A program made the translations under genes and the position numbers. Below, piece after piece: positions 1 to 6,514 of a stretch of 6,935 nucleotides of DNA (its first letter is position 1; every line of letters starts with the position of its first letter). A model generated the notes under the pieces. That model had not been told where the DNA came from. It did not search any database and saw only the letters and a list, made by a program, of their open reading frames with translations. This DNA is from an uncultured Anaerococcus sp. (GTDB lineage: Bacteria > Bacillota > Clostridia > Tissierellales > Peptoniphilaceae), in NCBI GenBank assembly GCA_943913325.1, contig CALTXP010000082.1, forward strand, positions 1 through 6,935, read 5' to 3'.

Positions 1-754
1 CTTTGTAAGGATTTTCTTTATCTGAACAAGTTGCTACGTAAGTCTTTTTATCAGACTCTAGATCAAATACCTTTAAATCCATTGGTAGTTCTAGTTCACT
101 ATCTATTATTATCCTAACAGGATCTATACCAGCTTCTATTCTAGAATTAAGGGAAGGATTATCATGTATAGCTGTAGCCTTACCTACTATAATCGCATCG
201 TATTTGCTACGTAATTTGTGGACATGCTCTCTAGATTTTTCATTGCTAATCCATTTAGAATCACCATTGGCACAAGCAATTTTTCCATCTAAAGTCATGG
301 CATACTTTAATGAAACAAAAGGCCTATTATATTTCATATTATAAAAAAATACTTCGTTTAACTTTTTCCCCTCTTCTTCAAGTATGCCGCTATGAACTTC
401 TATATTATGACCTTTAAGCTTCTCTATACTATCTACCTTAGGATTGGTATCAAGGTTTGAAATATAGACCTTACTAATACCTTGTCTTATAACTTCATCA
501 ACACATGGTGGTTGTTTCCCTTGGTGAGAACAAGGCTCTAAGTTCACGTATAAGCTTGCACCCTTGGCATCTTCAGTAAGGTTATTAAATGCATCTTTTT
601 CTGCATGAATATTTCCATAATTATGGTGATAACCTTCTCCTATGATCCTTTCATCTTTTATAACCACAGCTCCAACCATAGGATTTGTTAGAACTTTTCC
701 TTCACCTTTTTTTGCAAGTTCGAAAGTCCTTCTCATTAATTTTTCATCATTCAT
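1..754 (-). CDS. ribD: Riboflavin biosynthesis protein RibD (deaminase/reductase), 3' end outside window
   Basis: Bifunctional cytosolic enzyme for two riboflavin steps: deamination of diaminohydroxyphosphoribosylaminopyrimidine, then NADPH-dependent reduction of the ribosyl side chain. I translated 251 codons from the ATG at 752-754; the frame is still open at base 1, so roughly the last third of the usual ~360-residue protein is missing. The N-terminal deaminase shows NPMVGAVV (24-31), the zinc/catalytic HAE (50-52) and PCSHQGKQPPC (74-84), giving zinc ligands H50, C75 and C84 and catalytic E52. The reductase domain begins near 146 with SLKYAMTLDGKIA, then DSKWIS and DAIIVGKAT. The start follows AAGGAGG by four bases. 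Oddity: the loop after NPKV (104-107) seems about two residues shorter than the usual NPKVxGxGI. An FMN riboswitch and terminator lie upstream, so flavin probably represses expression. Identity is secure. Confidence 0.96.
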   Translation of the reverse strand, partial: MNDEKLMRRTFELAKKGEGKVLTNPMVGAVVIKDERIIGEGYHHNYGNIHAEKDAFNNLTEDAKGASLYVNLEPCSHQGKQPPCVDEVIRQGISKVYISNLDTNPKVDSIEKLKGHNIEVHSGILEEEGKKLNEVFFYNMKYNRPFVSLKYAMTLDGKIACANGDSKWISNEKSREHVHKLRSKYDAIIVGKATAIHDNPSLNSRIEAGIDPVRIIIDSELELPMDLKVFDLESDKKTYVATCSDKENPYK

Positions 755-782
755 CTTGCCTCCTTATAAGCTTCAGGCAATT

Positions 783-807
783 AAAAAAGCCCCTGAACTC
801 AGGGACT
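783..807 (-). terminator. Intrinsic terminator of the FMN riboswitch expression platform
   Basis: Read on the minus strand, an 8-bp stem (AGUCCCUG / CAGGGGCU, one G-U pair) closes an AGUU loop and is followed directly by six U. It lies between the FMN aptamer and the ribD Shine-Dalgarno sequence, so it is placed to stop transcription before ribD when FMN is bound. Its 5' arm can also pair with the aptamer's first strand (see findings). Confidence 0.9.
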
Positions 808-845
808 TATAAGTGAGATTATAAGTAATACACACGGTATTACCT
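805..845 (-). promoter_or_regulatory. Linker hairpins between FMN aptamer and terminator
   Basis: Two hairpins fill the RNA between aptamer and terminator. The first (825-843) has a 7-bp stem GUAAUAC / GUAUUAC and a 5-nt loop, extendable by a G-U and an A-U pair to about 845. The second (805-826) has an 8-bp stem ACUUAUAA / UUAUAAGU and a 6-nt loop. On DNA the latter appears as the direct repeat TTATAAGT at 807-814 and 819-826. The second hairpin shares bases 805-807 with the base of the terminator stem, so the two compete slightly. The pairing is visible; a regulatory role is inferred. Confidence 0.55.
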
Positions 846-851
846 TTATAT

Positions 852-957
852 TTCTTCTCTCATCCAGACTATAACTGTCGGTTTAGGAATCACACCTAAT
901 CAGCTTACGCTCGCAGACTTTACTGCCGGTGGAGACTTGCACTCCGCCCTGAAGAAT
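852..957 (-). ncRNA. FMN riboswitch aptamer (RFN element)
   Basis: The minus-strand RNA carries the RFN signature in order: a P1 strand UUCUUC pairing with GAAGAA (951-956 with 852-857), AGGGCGGAG, a GGAG/CUCC helix, ACCGGCAGUAAAGUCUGCGAGC, an AGC-GUAA-GCU GNRA-capped helix, UUAGG-UGUGAUU-CCUAA, and ACCGACAGU ... AGUCUGGAUGAGAGAAGAA. All expected helices are present. FMN binding is known to favour termination or translation blockage of riboflavin genes. Here a terminator and ribD follow, so flavin-responsive transcription attenuation is the likely mode. Confidence 0.96.
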
Positions 958-979
958 TTGATATTTAATTTACAATTAT

Positions 980-1008
980 ATTGTAATAGATAATAAATTA
1001 TTTGTCAA
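980..1008 (-). promoter_or_regulatory. Sigma-A-type promoter of the riboflavin (ribD) transcript
   Basis: TTGACA (1003-1008, perfect -35) and TACAAT (980-985, five of six -10 matches) are separated by exactly 17 bases. Transcription should start near 973, about 16 bases before the FMN aptamer. The -10 lies inside the perfect palindrome TTACAAT-TAT-ATTGTAA (970-986). This is the best promoter in the window. Confidence 0.85.
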
Positions 1009-1058
1009 ATCGATTACATAATATATTTTTAATGAATGCATCAATAAGCATTTATAAT

Positions 1059-1089
1059 AAAAAGAAGAGACTCTATTAGAGAGCCTCTT
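1059..1089 (-). terminator. Intrinsic terminator downstream of the surface-protein remnant
   Basis: The minus-strand RNA forms a 10-bp stem (AAGAGGCUCU / AGAGUCUCUU, one G-U pair) with loop CUAAU, followed by CUUUUU. It sits 27 bases after the stop of the anchor fragment and insulates the riboflavin promoter from upstream transcription. Its survival suggests the upstream gene decayed recently. Confidence 0.88.
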
Positions 1090-1116
1090 GAAATAAATTT
1101 GTTATTCAGTTTTTAT

Positions 1117-1866
1117 TTAGTTTTCATCTTCTCTTTTCTTTTTACCTAATCCAAGACTTGCAAGTATTGAAGAAATTGCTACACCAACTATACCTGCTGA
1201 AGATCCTACTCCTGTTTTTGGATTGTTAGATTTGTTATTAGATTTTCTAGTAATAGCTTTTTCTACTTTTTGAGGAGCCCTTGGAACTTTTATAGCTTCA
1301 GTTTTTTCATGAGTTTCTGAAACTTCCGGATCAACTGAATCTGCTGGTTTCAATGGAGTTAATGGAACACCTTGATTTTCTGGCTTGGAAGGTTTTACTG
1401 GCGTTTTTACTGTTTTTTCGTATACATAAGTGATTTCTTGTTTTTTGCCTGGTACATAATTGCCTGCTGATTCACTTCCGTCTTCATTTACTATTGGAGT
1501 ATTCTTTGCATCTTCTGTACGTACAAATTTATATCCATCTTTTTCTTTTTTTACCTGTGTTGTAGAATTCGTGGATTGTTCCTTCACTTTCTTTACCATC
1601 TACTTTTTCACGTGTTATTTCTTTGCCATTTTCATCTTTTGTTATATATACGTGATGTTCTTGGAAGGAACCTTTTTCTTCATTAAATTTATGTGTTGAT
1701 TCATCTTTTAGCTTTTAGATGTAATCTCTCTAGAAAAACAACCTTTAATATTTAAATGATTGTTTTGATTTGCTTGTCCATCAGCATGACTAGTAATCGG
1801 TAAAGATAAAATCATAGCTAACGATAAGATTGTTACAGATTTTTTATCAGGTTTATTTGTTTTCAT
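1117..1866 (-). pseudogene. Broken, internally shortened sortase-anchored surface protein (NPKTG)
   Basis: Three fragments in order suggest one former cell-wall adhesin. (1) 1708-1866 encodes 52 residues: a basic N-region (MKTNKPDKK), a hydrophobic core and a likely cleavage after SHA; it stops at TAA. (2) 1529-1711, in another frame, encodes a 60-codon stalk-like segment (GSFQEHHVY ... GTIHEFYNT) without its own start. (3) The frame ending at 1117 continues the repeat as EKDGYKFVRTED ... KQEITYVYEK, then a Pro/Lys-rich linker, NPKTG, a hydrophobic segment and KKKRE, a classic wall-sorting tail. This last frame is open from an ATG at 1599, but that ATG has no Shine-Dalgarno sequence and its first ~17 residues look out of frame, so it is probably not a true 160-residue gene. 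Fragments 2 and 3 join if one A is removed from the A7 run at 1546-1552. Such proteins are usually much longer, so a central deletion is also likely. A sequencing error at A7 is possible, but the other break lacks that excuse. Confidence 0.8.
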
Positions 1867-1913
1867 AGTACTTCACTATTCTTTTTAAGCTTATATATTT
1901 ATTTATCGATATT

Positions 1914-1942
1914 ATTATATCACTTTCTTAAATATACCAAAA
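1914..1942 (-). promoter_or_regulatory. Candidate extended -10 promoter of the surface-protein remnant
   Basis: TATAAT (1914-1919) is preceded by TG plus one base, giving the extended -10 pattern TGATATAAT. The -35 match is weak (TTTTGG at 1937-1942, 17-base spacer). It lies about 48 bases before the signal-peptide ATG, which has only a poor ribosome-binding site (AGTGAAG). In such AT-rich DNA this remains a candidate. Confidence 0.5.
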
Positions 1943-1984
1943 TATATAAAAATCCTTAATATATATTGATAATCATATAGTTTC

Positions 1985-3664
1985 TCAAATGTTACTATCC
2001 TTTATAAATTTTATAAAAGATATAGATTCATAAGCTCGTAATATTATTTTTTCTTTCATTTCTCTATTACCATAATTACCTAAAAGATATGAAAAGTCTT
2101 TATAATCTGGAAGTATTGCTGATAAGTCAATCTCCACTTCTTCTTTATAGAAATTATTTAAATTTATTAAAACTTGATCCTTATATTTACGCAAATATGC
2201 AAAAACCCTTGGATGATCTTCTAGAATTGGGGTATATGACCCATCGGATATTATATCTTTTTCTTTTCTTAATTCAATAAGTTCTTTATAGTAATAATAG
2301 ACTGAATTTTTATCGTTTAGCGCACTTTCTACATTGATTTGTCTATAGTTACTATTTACTTTAAGCCAAGGCTTTATATTTGAAAATCCAGCATTCTCGC
2401 TACTATCCCATTGCATAGGTGTTCTAGAATTATCTCTTGATTTTTTGCTAATTATAGAGAAAGCTTCTCCACTAGATTTTCCTTCTTTTATAAGCATCTT
2501 ATAAGCATTATGACTTTCTATATCCCTATAATCATCTATTGAATCATAGTTTGGGTCGCTCATTCCTATTTCTTCTCCCATATAAATATACGGTGTTCCT
2601 CTCATCAAGTGTATAGTTTGAGCAAGCATAGTTGCTGTTTCATATGGGTAATTTTTTACATCTCCAAATCTATTATTAGCTCTTGGTTGGTCATGATTAT
2701 TCCAAAATAGAGCATTCCAAGCTCCACCATCTTCCATACCTAGCTGCCACTCATTTAAGATTTCTTTTAATTTTTTAAAATCAAAGGCAACGTCTGTCCA
2801 TTTATCTCCATTTTCATAGTCAACTTTAAGGTGATGGAAGCTAAATACCATGGAAAGTTCTGTATTATCACTATTGGAATACATAATAGAATTTTTAATA
2901 TTTGTAGAGCTCATCTCACCTACTGTTATAATATCTTCATGTCGACCAAAGGTATTTTGATTAAGTTCTCTTATCCACTTATGAACTATAGGAGTATCTG
3001 TGTATAAGGCTTTTTCCTCTACAATATTTCCATTGCTATCTTTTAAAAGCTGATCTTTGCCTATTACATTTAATACATCAAATCTAAAGCCTTTGATACC
3101 CCTATCTATCCAATAATTCACTATTTTAAATAATTCTTTTCTAACATTTGGATTATGCCAGTTTAGGTCTGCTTGAGTTTTATCGTATAAGCATAGATAG
3201 TACTTACCAGTATTTCCAAATGGTGCCCAAGCATCTCCAGTAAATTTAGACTCCCAATTTGTAGGAAGTGACCCATCTTCTTTTGGATCTCTTATATAAT
3301 AAAAATCTTGATAGTACCTATCTCCTGCTAAGGCTCTTTTAAACCACTCGTGTTCTATTGACGTATGATTAAATACCATATCAAACATGAGTCCTAATCC
3401 ATTTTCTTCAAAGATTTTTATTAAATAATCTAAATCTTCTTCACTACCAAATTTCTCATCTATATGGTAATAATCCGCTATATCGTAACCATTATCTTTT
3501 TGTGGAGAGATAAAGAATGGATTTAACCAAACCATATCTACTCCCAAATCTTTAATATAAGAAGCCTTAGAGGCAATGCCCCTAAGGTCTCCTATTCCAT
3601 CACCACTGGTATCCTTAAAGCTTCTAGGATACACTTGATAAATTACTTTTTTCCCTAAATTCAT
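1985..3664 (-). CDS. treC: Trehalose-6-phosphate hydrolase (GH13 family)
   Basis: Cytosolic glycoside hydrolase splitting trehalose 6-phosphate into glucose and glucose 6-phosphate. The 559 residues match the usual ~550-560 of TreC/TreA. The GH13 barrel motifs are intact: IYQVYPRSFKDTSGDGIGDL near the N-terminus, DMVFNH (95-100), GFRFD with nucleophile D196, TVGE with acid/base E250, and NNHD with D325. DGSLPTNWESKF (130-141) and FHHLKVDY ... GDKW (276-289) resemble trehalose-6-phosphate hydrolases more than oligo-1,6-glucosidases. It starts 9 bases after treB; its Shine-Dalgarno TTAGGA overlaps the treB TAG stop, so translation is probably coupled. No signal peptide is present. The family call is certain; the substrate rests on these motifs plus the adjacent treB. 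The main alternative is another alpha-glucosidase of the same family. Confidence 0.93.
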   Translation of the reverse strand: MNLGKKVIYQVYPRSFKDTSGDGIGDLRGIASKASYIKDLGVDMVWLNPFFISPQKDNGYDIADYYHIDEKFGSEEDLDYLIKIFEENGLGLMFDMVFNHTSIEHEWFKRALAGDRYYQDFYYIRDPKEDGSLPTNWESKFTGDAWAPFGNTGKYYLCLYDKTQADLNWHNPNVRKELFKIVNYWIDRGIKGFRFDVLNVIGKDQLLKDSNGNIVEEKALYTDTPIVHKWIRELNQNTFGRHEDIITVGEMSSTNIKNSIMYSNSDNTELSMVFSFHHLKVDYENGDKWTDVAFDFKKLKEILNEWQLGMEDGGAWNALFWNNHDQPRANNRFGDVKNYPYETATMLAQTIHLMRGTPYIYMGEEIGMSDPNYDSIDDYRDIESHNAYKMLIKEGKSSGEAFSIISKKSRDNSRTPMQWDSSENAGFSNIKPWLKVNSNYRQINVESALNDKNSVYYYYKELIELRKEKDIISDGSYTPILEDHPRVFAYLRKYKDQVLINLNNFYKEEVEIDLSAILPDYKDFSYLLGNYGNREMKEKIILRAYESISFIKFIKDSNI

Positions 3665-3673
3665 AAATTTTTC

Positions 3674-5119
3674 CTAACTAAAACTTGGTGTTTTAAATTC
3701 AATTTTATTCTGGAACATTTTTTTCTTATTAAATACTACAGTCAAAATAATTGGAACTACTATAGCAATAAACATAGCTATTAAAAATGTAGCATATGAG
3801 CTAGACTGAATAGATAGTAATCCTGGTAATCCTCCTATACCTATATTAAAGGCAGTTGTTTTTGTAAGAACAGAGAACATTCCAGCAATAGCTGATCCTA
3901 TCATGCCAGCCATAAATGGATATCCGTATTTGATATTGATACCAAATAAGGCTGGCTCTGTTACTCCTAAGTAAGCTGATATTGCTGCTGGTACAGATAT
4001 TTGCTTTTCTGCTTCATCATTTTTGTGAAGAAAGATAACTGCAAGCACAGCAGAAGCTTGTGCTATATTTGATAGGGCAATCATTGGCCAAAGTATAGTG
4101 CCACCAAAATCACTGGCTAGTTGTAAGTCTATGGCATTTGTCATATGATGAAGCCCTGTTATAACTAGTGGAGCATAGAAAAATCCAAAAACAGCACCAA
4201 ATAACCAGTTGAGCTTTGATGTAAGTCCTCTATAAACTCCATTAGAGATAGCTGTTCCTATCTTCCAACCTATTGGGCCTAATATTGTATGAGCAAGTAT
4301 AACTGCTGGCAATAAGGATAGAAGTGGTACAAATATCATTGAAACTGACTGGTGTATATGTTTTTTCCAGAATCTTTCTAAATAAACTAGGGTAAAACCT
4401 GCAAGCATAGCTGGTATTACTTGAGCTTGATAACCTACTCTTTGAATTTGAAAAGATCCAAAATCCCAAATAGGTATTTCTCCACCCTCTGCAATTGTAT
4501 ATGCATTAGCTAATATATTAGGAGAAACTAAACAAATACCTAATACTATACCAAGTATTTGTGTACTTCCCATTTTACGAGTAATAGACCATACAATACC
4601 AACAGGTAAATAATGGAAAATAGCCTCACATATTAGCCATAAAAAATCATTAGTTCCTGACCAAAACTGTGAATGCTCAACAATTGTTTGTCCACCTAGG
4701 TTATCAAAAGGTATCTGTCCTAAGATACTCCTTAATCCTAAAAGCAAGCCACCTACTATAATAGCAGGTATAAGTGGTGCAAATATTTCTGCCAATACTG
4801 CAGAAACTCTCTGTAACCAGTTTTGGTTTTTCTTTGCATCTGCTTTTACCTCATCCTTGCTAGCTTCTTTAGCTTTTGAAATCGTCATAAAATCGTTATA
4901 AAACTGGTCAACGTCATTGCCAATTATAACTTGGAACTGTCCTGCTTGAGTAAAACTTCCCTTTACTGATGGCAAAGCCTCGATTTTTTCTATTTCTGCT
5001 TTGGCTGGTTCATTTAATACAAAGCGCATCCTAGTAACGCAATGAGTTACTGAAGAAATATTTTCATCTCCACCAACATATTCATGAAGCTTACGAGCAT
5101 CATCAACATATTTTCCCAT
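3674..5119 (-). CDS. treB: PTS trehalose-specific transporter, EIIBC component
   Basis: Membrane permease that imports trehalose and phosphorylates it to trehalose 6-phosphate. The N-terminal EIIB domain (about 1-85) carries the phosphocysteine C27 in SVTHCVTRMRF and the typical GQFQVIIGNDV (60-70). A charged linker (82-100) leads to the EIIC domain with about ten hydrophobic segments, including TGLHHMTNAID (321-331) and YLGVTEPALFG (383-393), motifs of the glucose/sucrose/trehalose EIIC group. The 481 residues match TreB-type EIIBC. No EIIA is fused, so phosphate must come from an EIIA encoded elsewhere. The start is supported by AAGGAGGT just upstream. It leads the treB-treC operon, and the adjacent hydrolase makes trehalose the most likely substrate; sucrose or another disaccharide is less likely. 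I saw no cre-like or known TreR operator sequence. Confidence 0.93.
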   Translation of the reverse strand: MGKYVDDARKLHEYVGGDENISSVTHCVTRMRFVLNEPAKAEIEKIEALPSVKGSFTQAGQFQVIIGNDVDQFYNDFMTISKAKEASKDEVKADAKKNQNWLQRVSAVLAEIFAPLIPAIIVGGLLLGLRSILGQIPFDNLGGQTIVEHSQFWSGTNDFLWLICEAIFHYLPVGIVWSITRKMGSTQILGIVLGICLVSPNILANAYTIAEGGEIPIWDFGSFQIQRVGYQAQVIPAMLAGFTLVYLERFWKKHIHQSVSMIFVPLLSLLPAVILAHTILGPIGWKIGTAISNGVYRGLTSKLNWLFGAVFGFFYAPLVITGLHHMTNAIDLQLASDFGGTILWPMIALSNIAQASAVLAVIFLHKNDEAEKQISVPAAISAYLGVTEPALFGINIKYGYPFMAGMIGSAIAGMFSVLTKTTAFNIGIGGLPGLLSIQSSSYATFLIAMFIAIVVPIILTVVFNKKKMFQNKIEFKTPSFS

Positions 5120-5146
5120 AATACCTCCTTAAATAATTATATATAT

Positions 5147-5174
5147 ACTATAAGATGTTTTTATATTTTTACAA
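5147..5174 (-). promoter_or_regulatory. Candidate promoter of the treBC operon
   Basis: TTGTAA (5169-5174) and TATAGT (5147-5152) are spaced by 16 bases, placing the start near 5140 with a ~20-base leader containing AAGGAGGT (5123-5130). An 8-bp tandem repeat CTAATATA (5181-5188, 5189-5196) lies just upstream of the -35 and could be a regulator site. The extreme AT content makes chance matches easy, but the preceding terminator means treBC needs a promoter here. Confidence 0.6.
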
Positions 5175-5197
5175 ACTATACTAATATACTAATATAT

Positions 5198-5228
5198 AAA
5201 AAAACTGTAGGTCTATAAAGACCTACAA
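5198..5228 (-). terminator. Intrinsic terminator of the ykvI-family gene
   Basis: A perfect 9-bp stem (UGUAGGUCU / AGACCUACA) with a UUAU loop, extendable by a U-G pair, is followed by seven U on the minus strand. It starts three bases after the stop codon of the membrane-protein gene and separates that gene from treBC. Confidence 0.93.
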
Positions 5229-5230
5229 TT

Positions 5231-6469
5231 CTATTCTTCATCATCTAGTTCTTTTTGAACATATTCTTCAGCAACTTCTTTGATCTGTTCACTATCTATA
5301 TGGGATCTATCTATCAATTTTTCTAATTTTTTCTCATCTTCTTTGCTAAAGTCCTTTTCATCATCCATTTTCTTTCTCATATAATGGTTTATACCAACTC
5401 TTTTATAATTTTCATACTTTATTGATTGTCTATCTCTAAGCCAAGCTACTAGCAATAAAATCATAAGAGCTATACCAATATAACCAATGATTGGATAAAA
5501 AGTAGATACTAATTTTTTAAATCCTCCAAAGCTCATTGCAAAGGCTGCTAATGTAATTATTATAAGCATCTTTCTAAACTTATTTTCATCACCCTTAGAA
5601 AATCTTCTTGCAAGTGAGTAGAAAAGTGAGATAGAAGTATTAAATATCATACCAAAAATTATAATAGCCATCAAAACACCTAGTATTGGATGTACATCTT
5701 CTAATACATATAACATTGGTATATCTAATTGTCCTACTTCATCAATTCTAATAAATATAGTAAAGGCAACTAATAAACCAAGTATACCTGAGATAGCTCC
5801 TCCTAGAAGCCCACCTAAACCAGCTTCACTAGGATTCATCTCCTCTCCACCGAGTACGAAGCCCATTGATACACTACACATCAAGCAAAGGCCAAAATAA
5901 TTGAATACAGATAGAACAACATTGTTAAAATTAGATGGCAAACTAGTTGCTACTATATTCAAATAATCCCAATCTGGACTTGAATGTGTGAATGTATATA
6001 TAGATCCTATTAAAACGAATGTGATTATAATAGGTGTAAAAGAACCTATTATCTTAGAAACTTTTTCAAAATCAAGCATACCAACAAATATTATCAAAAG
6101 AGCACAGAGAAGTTGGCCTATCCACTTATCTATGCCAAAAGCTTGATTTAAATTACTTCCTGCACCAGCTATCATAACAAATCCCATTACAAAACAATTA
6201 AATATTAAACCTAAGTCCATAAATTTTGCTACGTATTTATTTGTTACTTGATCAAATACATCTTCATGATCGGTTGCTAAGTACATAGACCCTAATTGTA
6301 GGAGTATACCTCCAAATAAAATATGTAAAATTCCTATTGCACCTGCTCCTATGAGCCCAGGTATTCCTAAGGATACAAAGTACTGTAAGATCTCTTGTCC
6401 AGAAGCTAGTCCCGCTCCGGTAATGATTCCTACATACGCTAACATTATCACTATTGATTTTTTACTCAT
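5231..6469 (-). CDS. YkvI-family (COG3949) multi-pass membrane protein, putative transporter
   Basis: Integral membrane protein of 412 residues with about ten predicted helices (roughly 5-22, 37-60, 84-105, 117-133, 139-160, 186-208, 215-240, 262-289, 299-316, 324-344). The N-terminus YVGIITGAGLASGQEILQYF matches the glycine-rich first-helix signature of the YkvI family, which belongs to the APC-type transporter superfamily. The substrate is not established; distant likeness to branched-chain amino acid carriers is not enough to assign one. After the last helix comes a charged cytoplasmic-type tail of about 65 residues (348-412) rich in Lys, Glu and Asp, longer than I expect for the family. 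GGAGG precedes the ATG at good spacing. It has its own candidate promoter and a strong terminator two bases beyond its stop, so it appears monocistronic and unrelated to treBC. Confidence 0.85.
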   Translation of the reverse strand: MSKKSIVIMLAYVGIITGAGLASGQEILQYFVSLGIPGLIGAGAIGILHILFGGILLQLGSMYLATDHEDVFDQVTNKYVAKFMDLGLIFNCFVMGFVMIAGAGSNLNQAFGIDKWIGQLLCALLIIFVGMLDFEKVSKIIGSFTPIIITFVLIGSIYTFTHSSPDWDYLNIVATSLPSNFNNVVLSVFNYFGLCLMCSVSMGFVLGGEEMNPSEAGLGGLLGGAISGILGLLVAFTIFIRIDEVGQLDIPMLYVLEDVHPILGVLMAIIIFGMIFNTSISLFYSLARRFSKGDENKFRKMLIIITLAAFAMSFGGFKKLVSTFYPIIGYIGIALMILLLVAWLRDRQSIKYENYKRVGINHYMRKKMDDEKDFSKEDEKKLEKLIDRSHIDSEQIKEVAEEYVQKELDDEE

Positions 6470-6486
6470 AAATCCTCCAAAAATTT

Positions 6487-6514
6487 AGTATACTTTAATA
6501 ATCACTATAATCAA
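6487..6514 (-). promoter_or_regulatory. Candidate promoter of the ykvI-family gene
   Basis: TTGATT (6509-6514) and TATACT (6487-6492) have a 16-base spacer. The start would be near 6480, giving a very short leader that still holds GGAGG. An imperfect inverted repeat ATCACTAT-AATCA-ATAGTTGAT (6501-6522) covers the -35 and may be an operator. Position supports it, but the short leader lowers confidence. Confidence 0.5.

Noticed and set aside
1546..1552. Programmed -1 ribosomal frameshift on the A7 run
   Set aside because: The frames on either side require +1 (or loss of one base); a -1 slip would lead to the wrong frame. No stimulatory structure is evident.
1549..1599. Independent gene start at the ATG at 1599 for a 160-residue surface protein
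   Set aside because: There is no Shine-Dalgarno sequence or signal peptide, and the first ~17 residues are in a different frame from the stalk sequence that should precede the anchor part. A wall-anchored protein needs the signal peptide encoded at 1866.
1460..1699. Plus-strand open frame of 79 codons
   Set aside because: It is antisense to the surface-protein remnant, is dominated by Phe/Ser from low-complexity A/T runs, and lacks a ribosome-binding site and any recognisable family.
1942..1972. Terminator after treC
   Set aside because: Only an A/U-only hairpin with a mismatch and a large loop can be drawn, with no proper U-tract. I could not support a terminator between treC and the surface-protein remnant.
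2089..2280. Plus-strand open frame of 63 codons
   Set aside because: It lies fully inside treC on the other strand, with no Shine-Dalgarno sequence or known domain; a shadow of the real gene.
4242..4469. Minus-strand open frame of 75 codons
   Set aside because: It is inside treB in a different frame; treB is intact and conserved, so this is a shadow.
5231..6469. Branched-chain amino acid carrier (BrnQ) assignment
   Set aside because: The first-helix signature and overall layout fit the YkvI family better; no substrate can be inferred.
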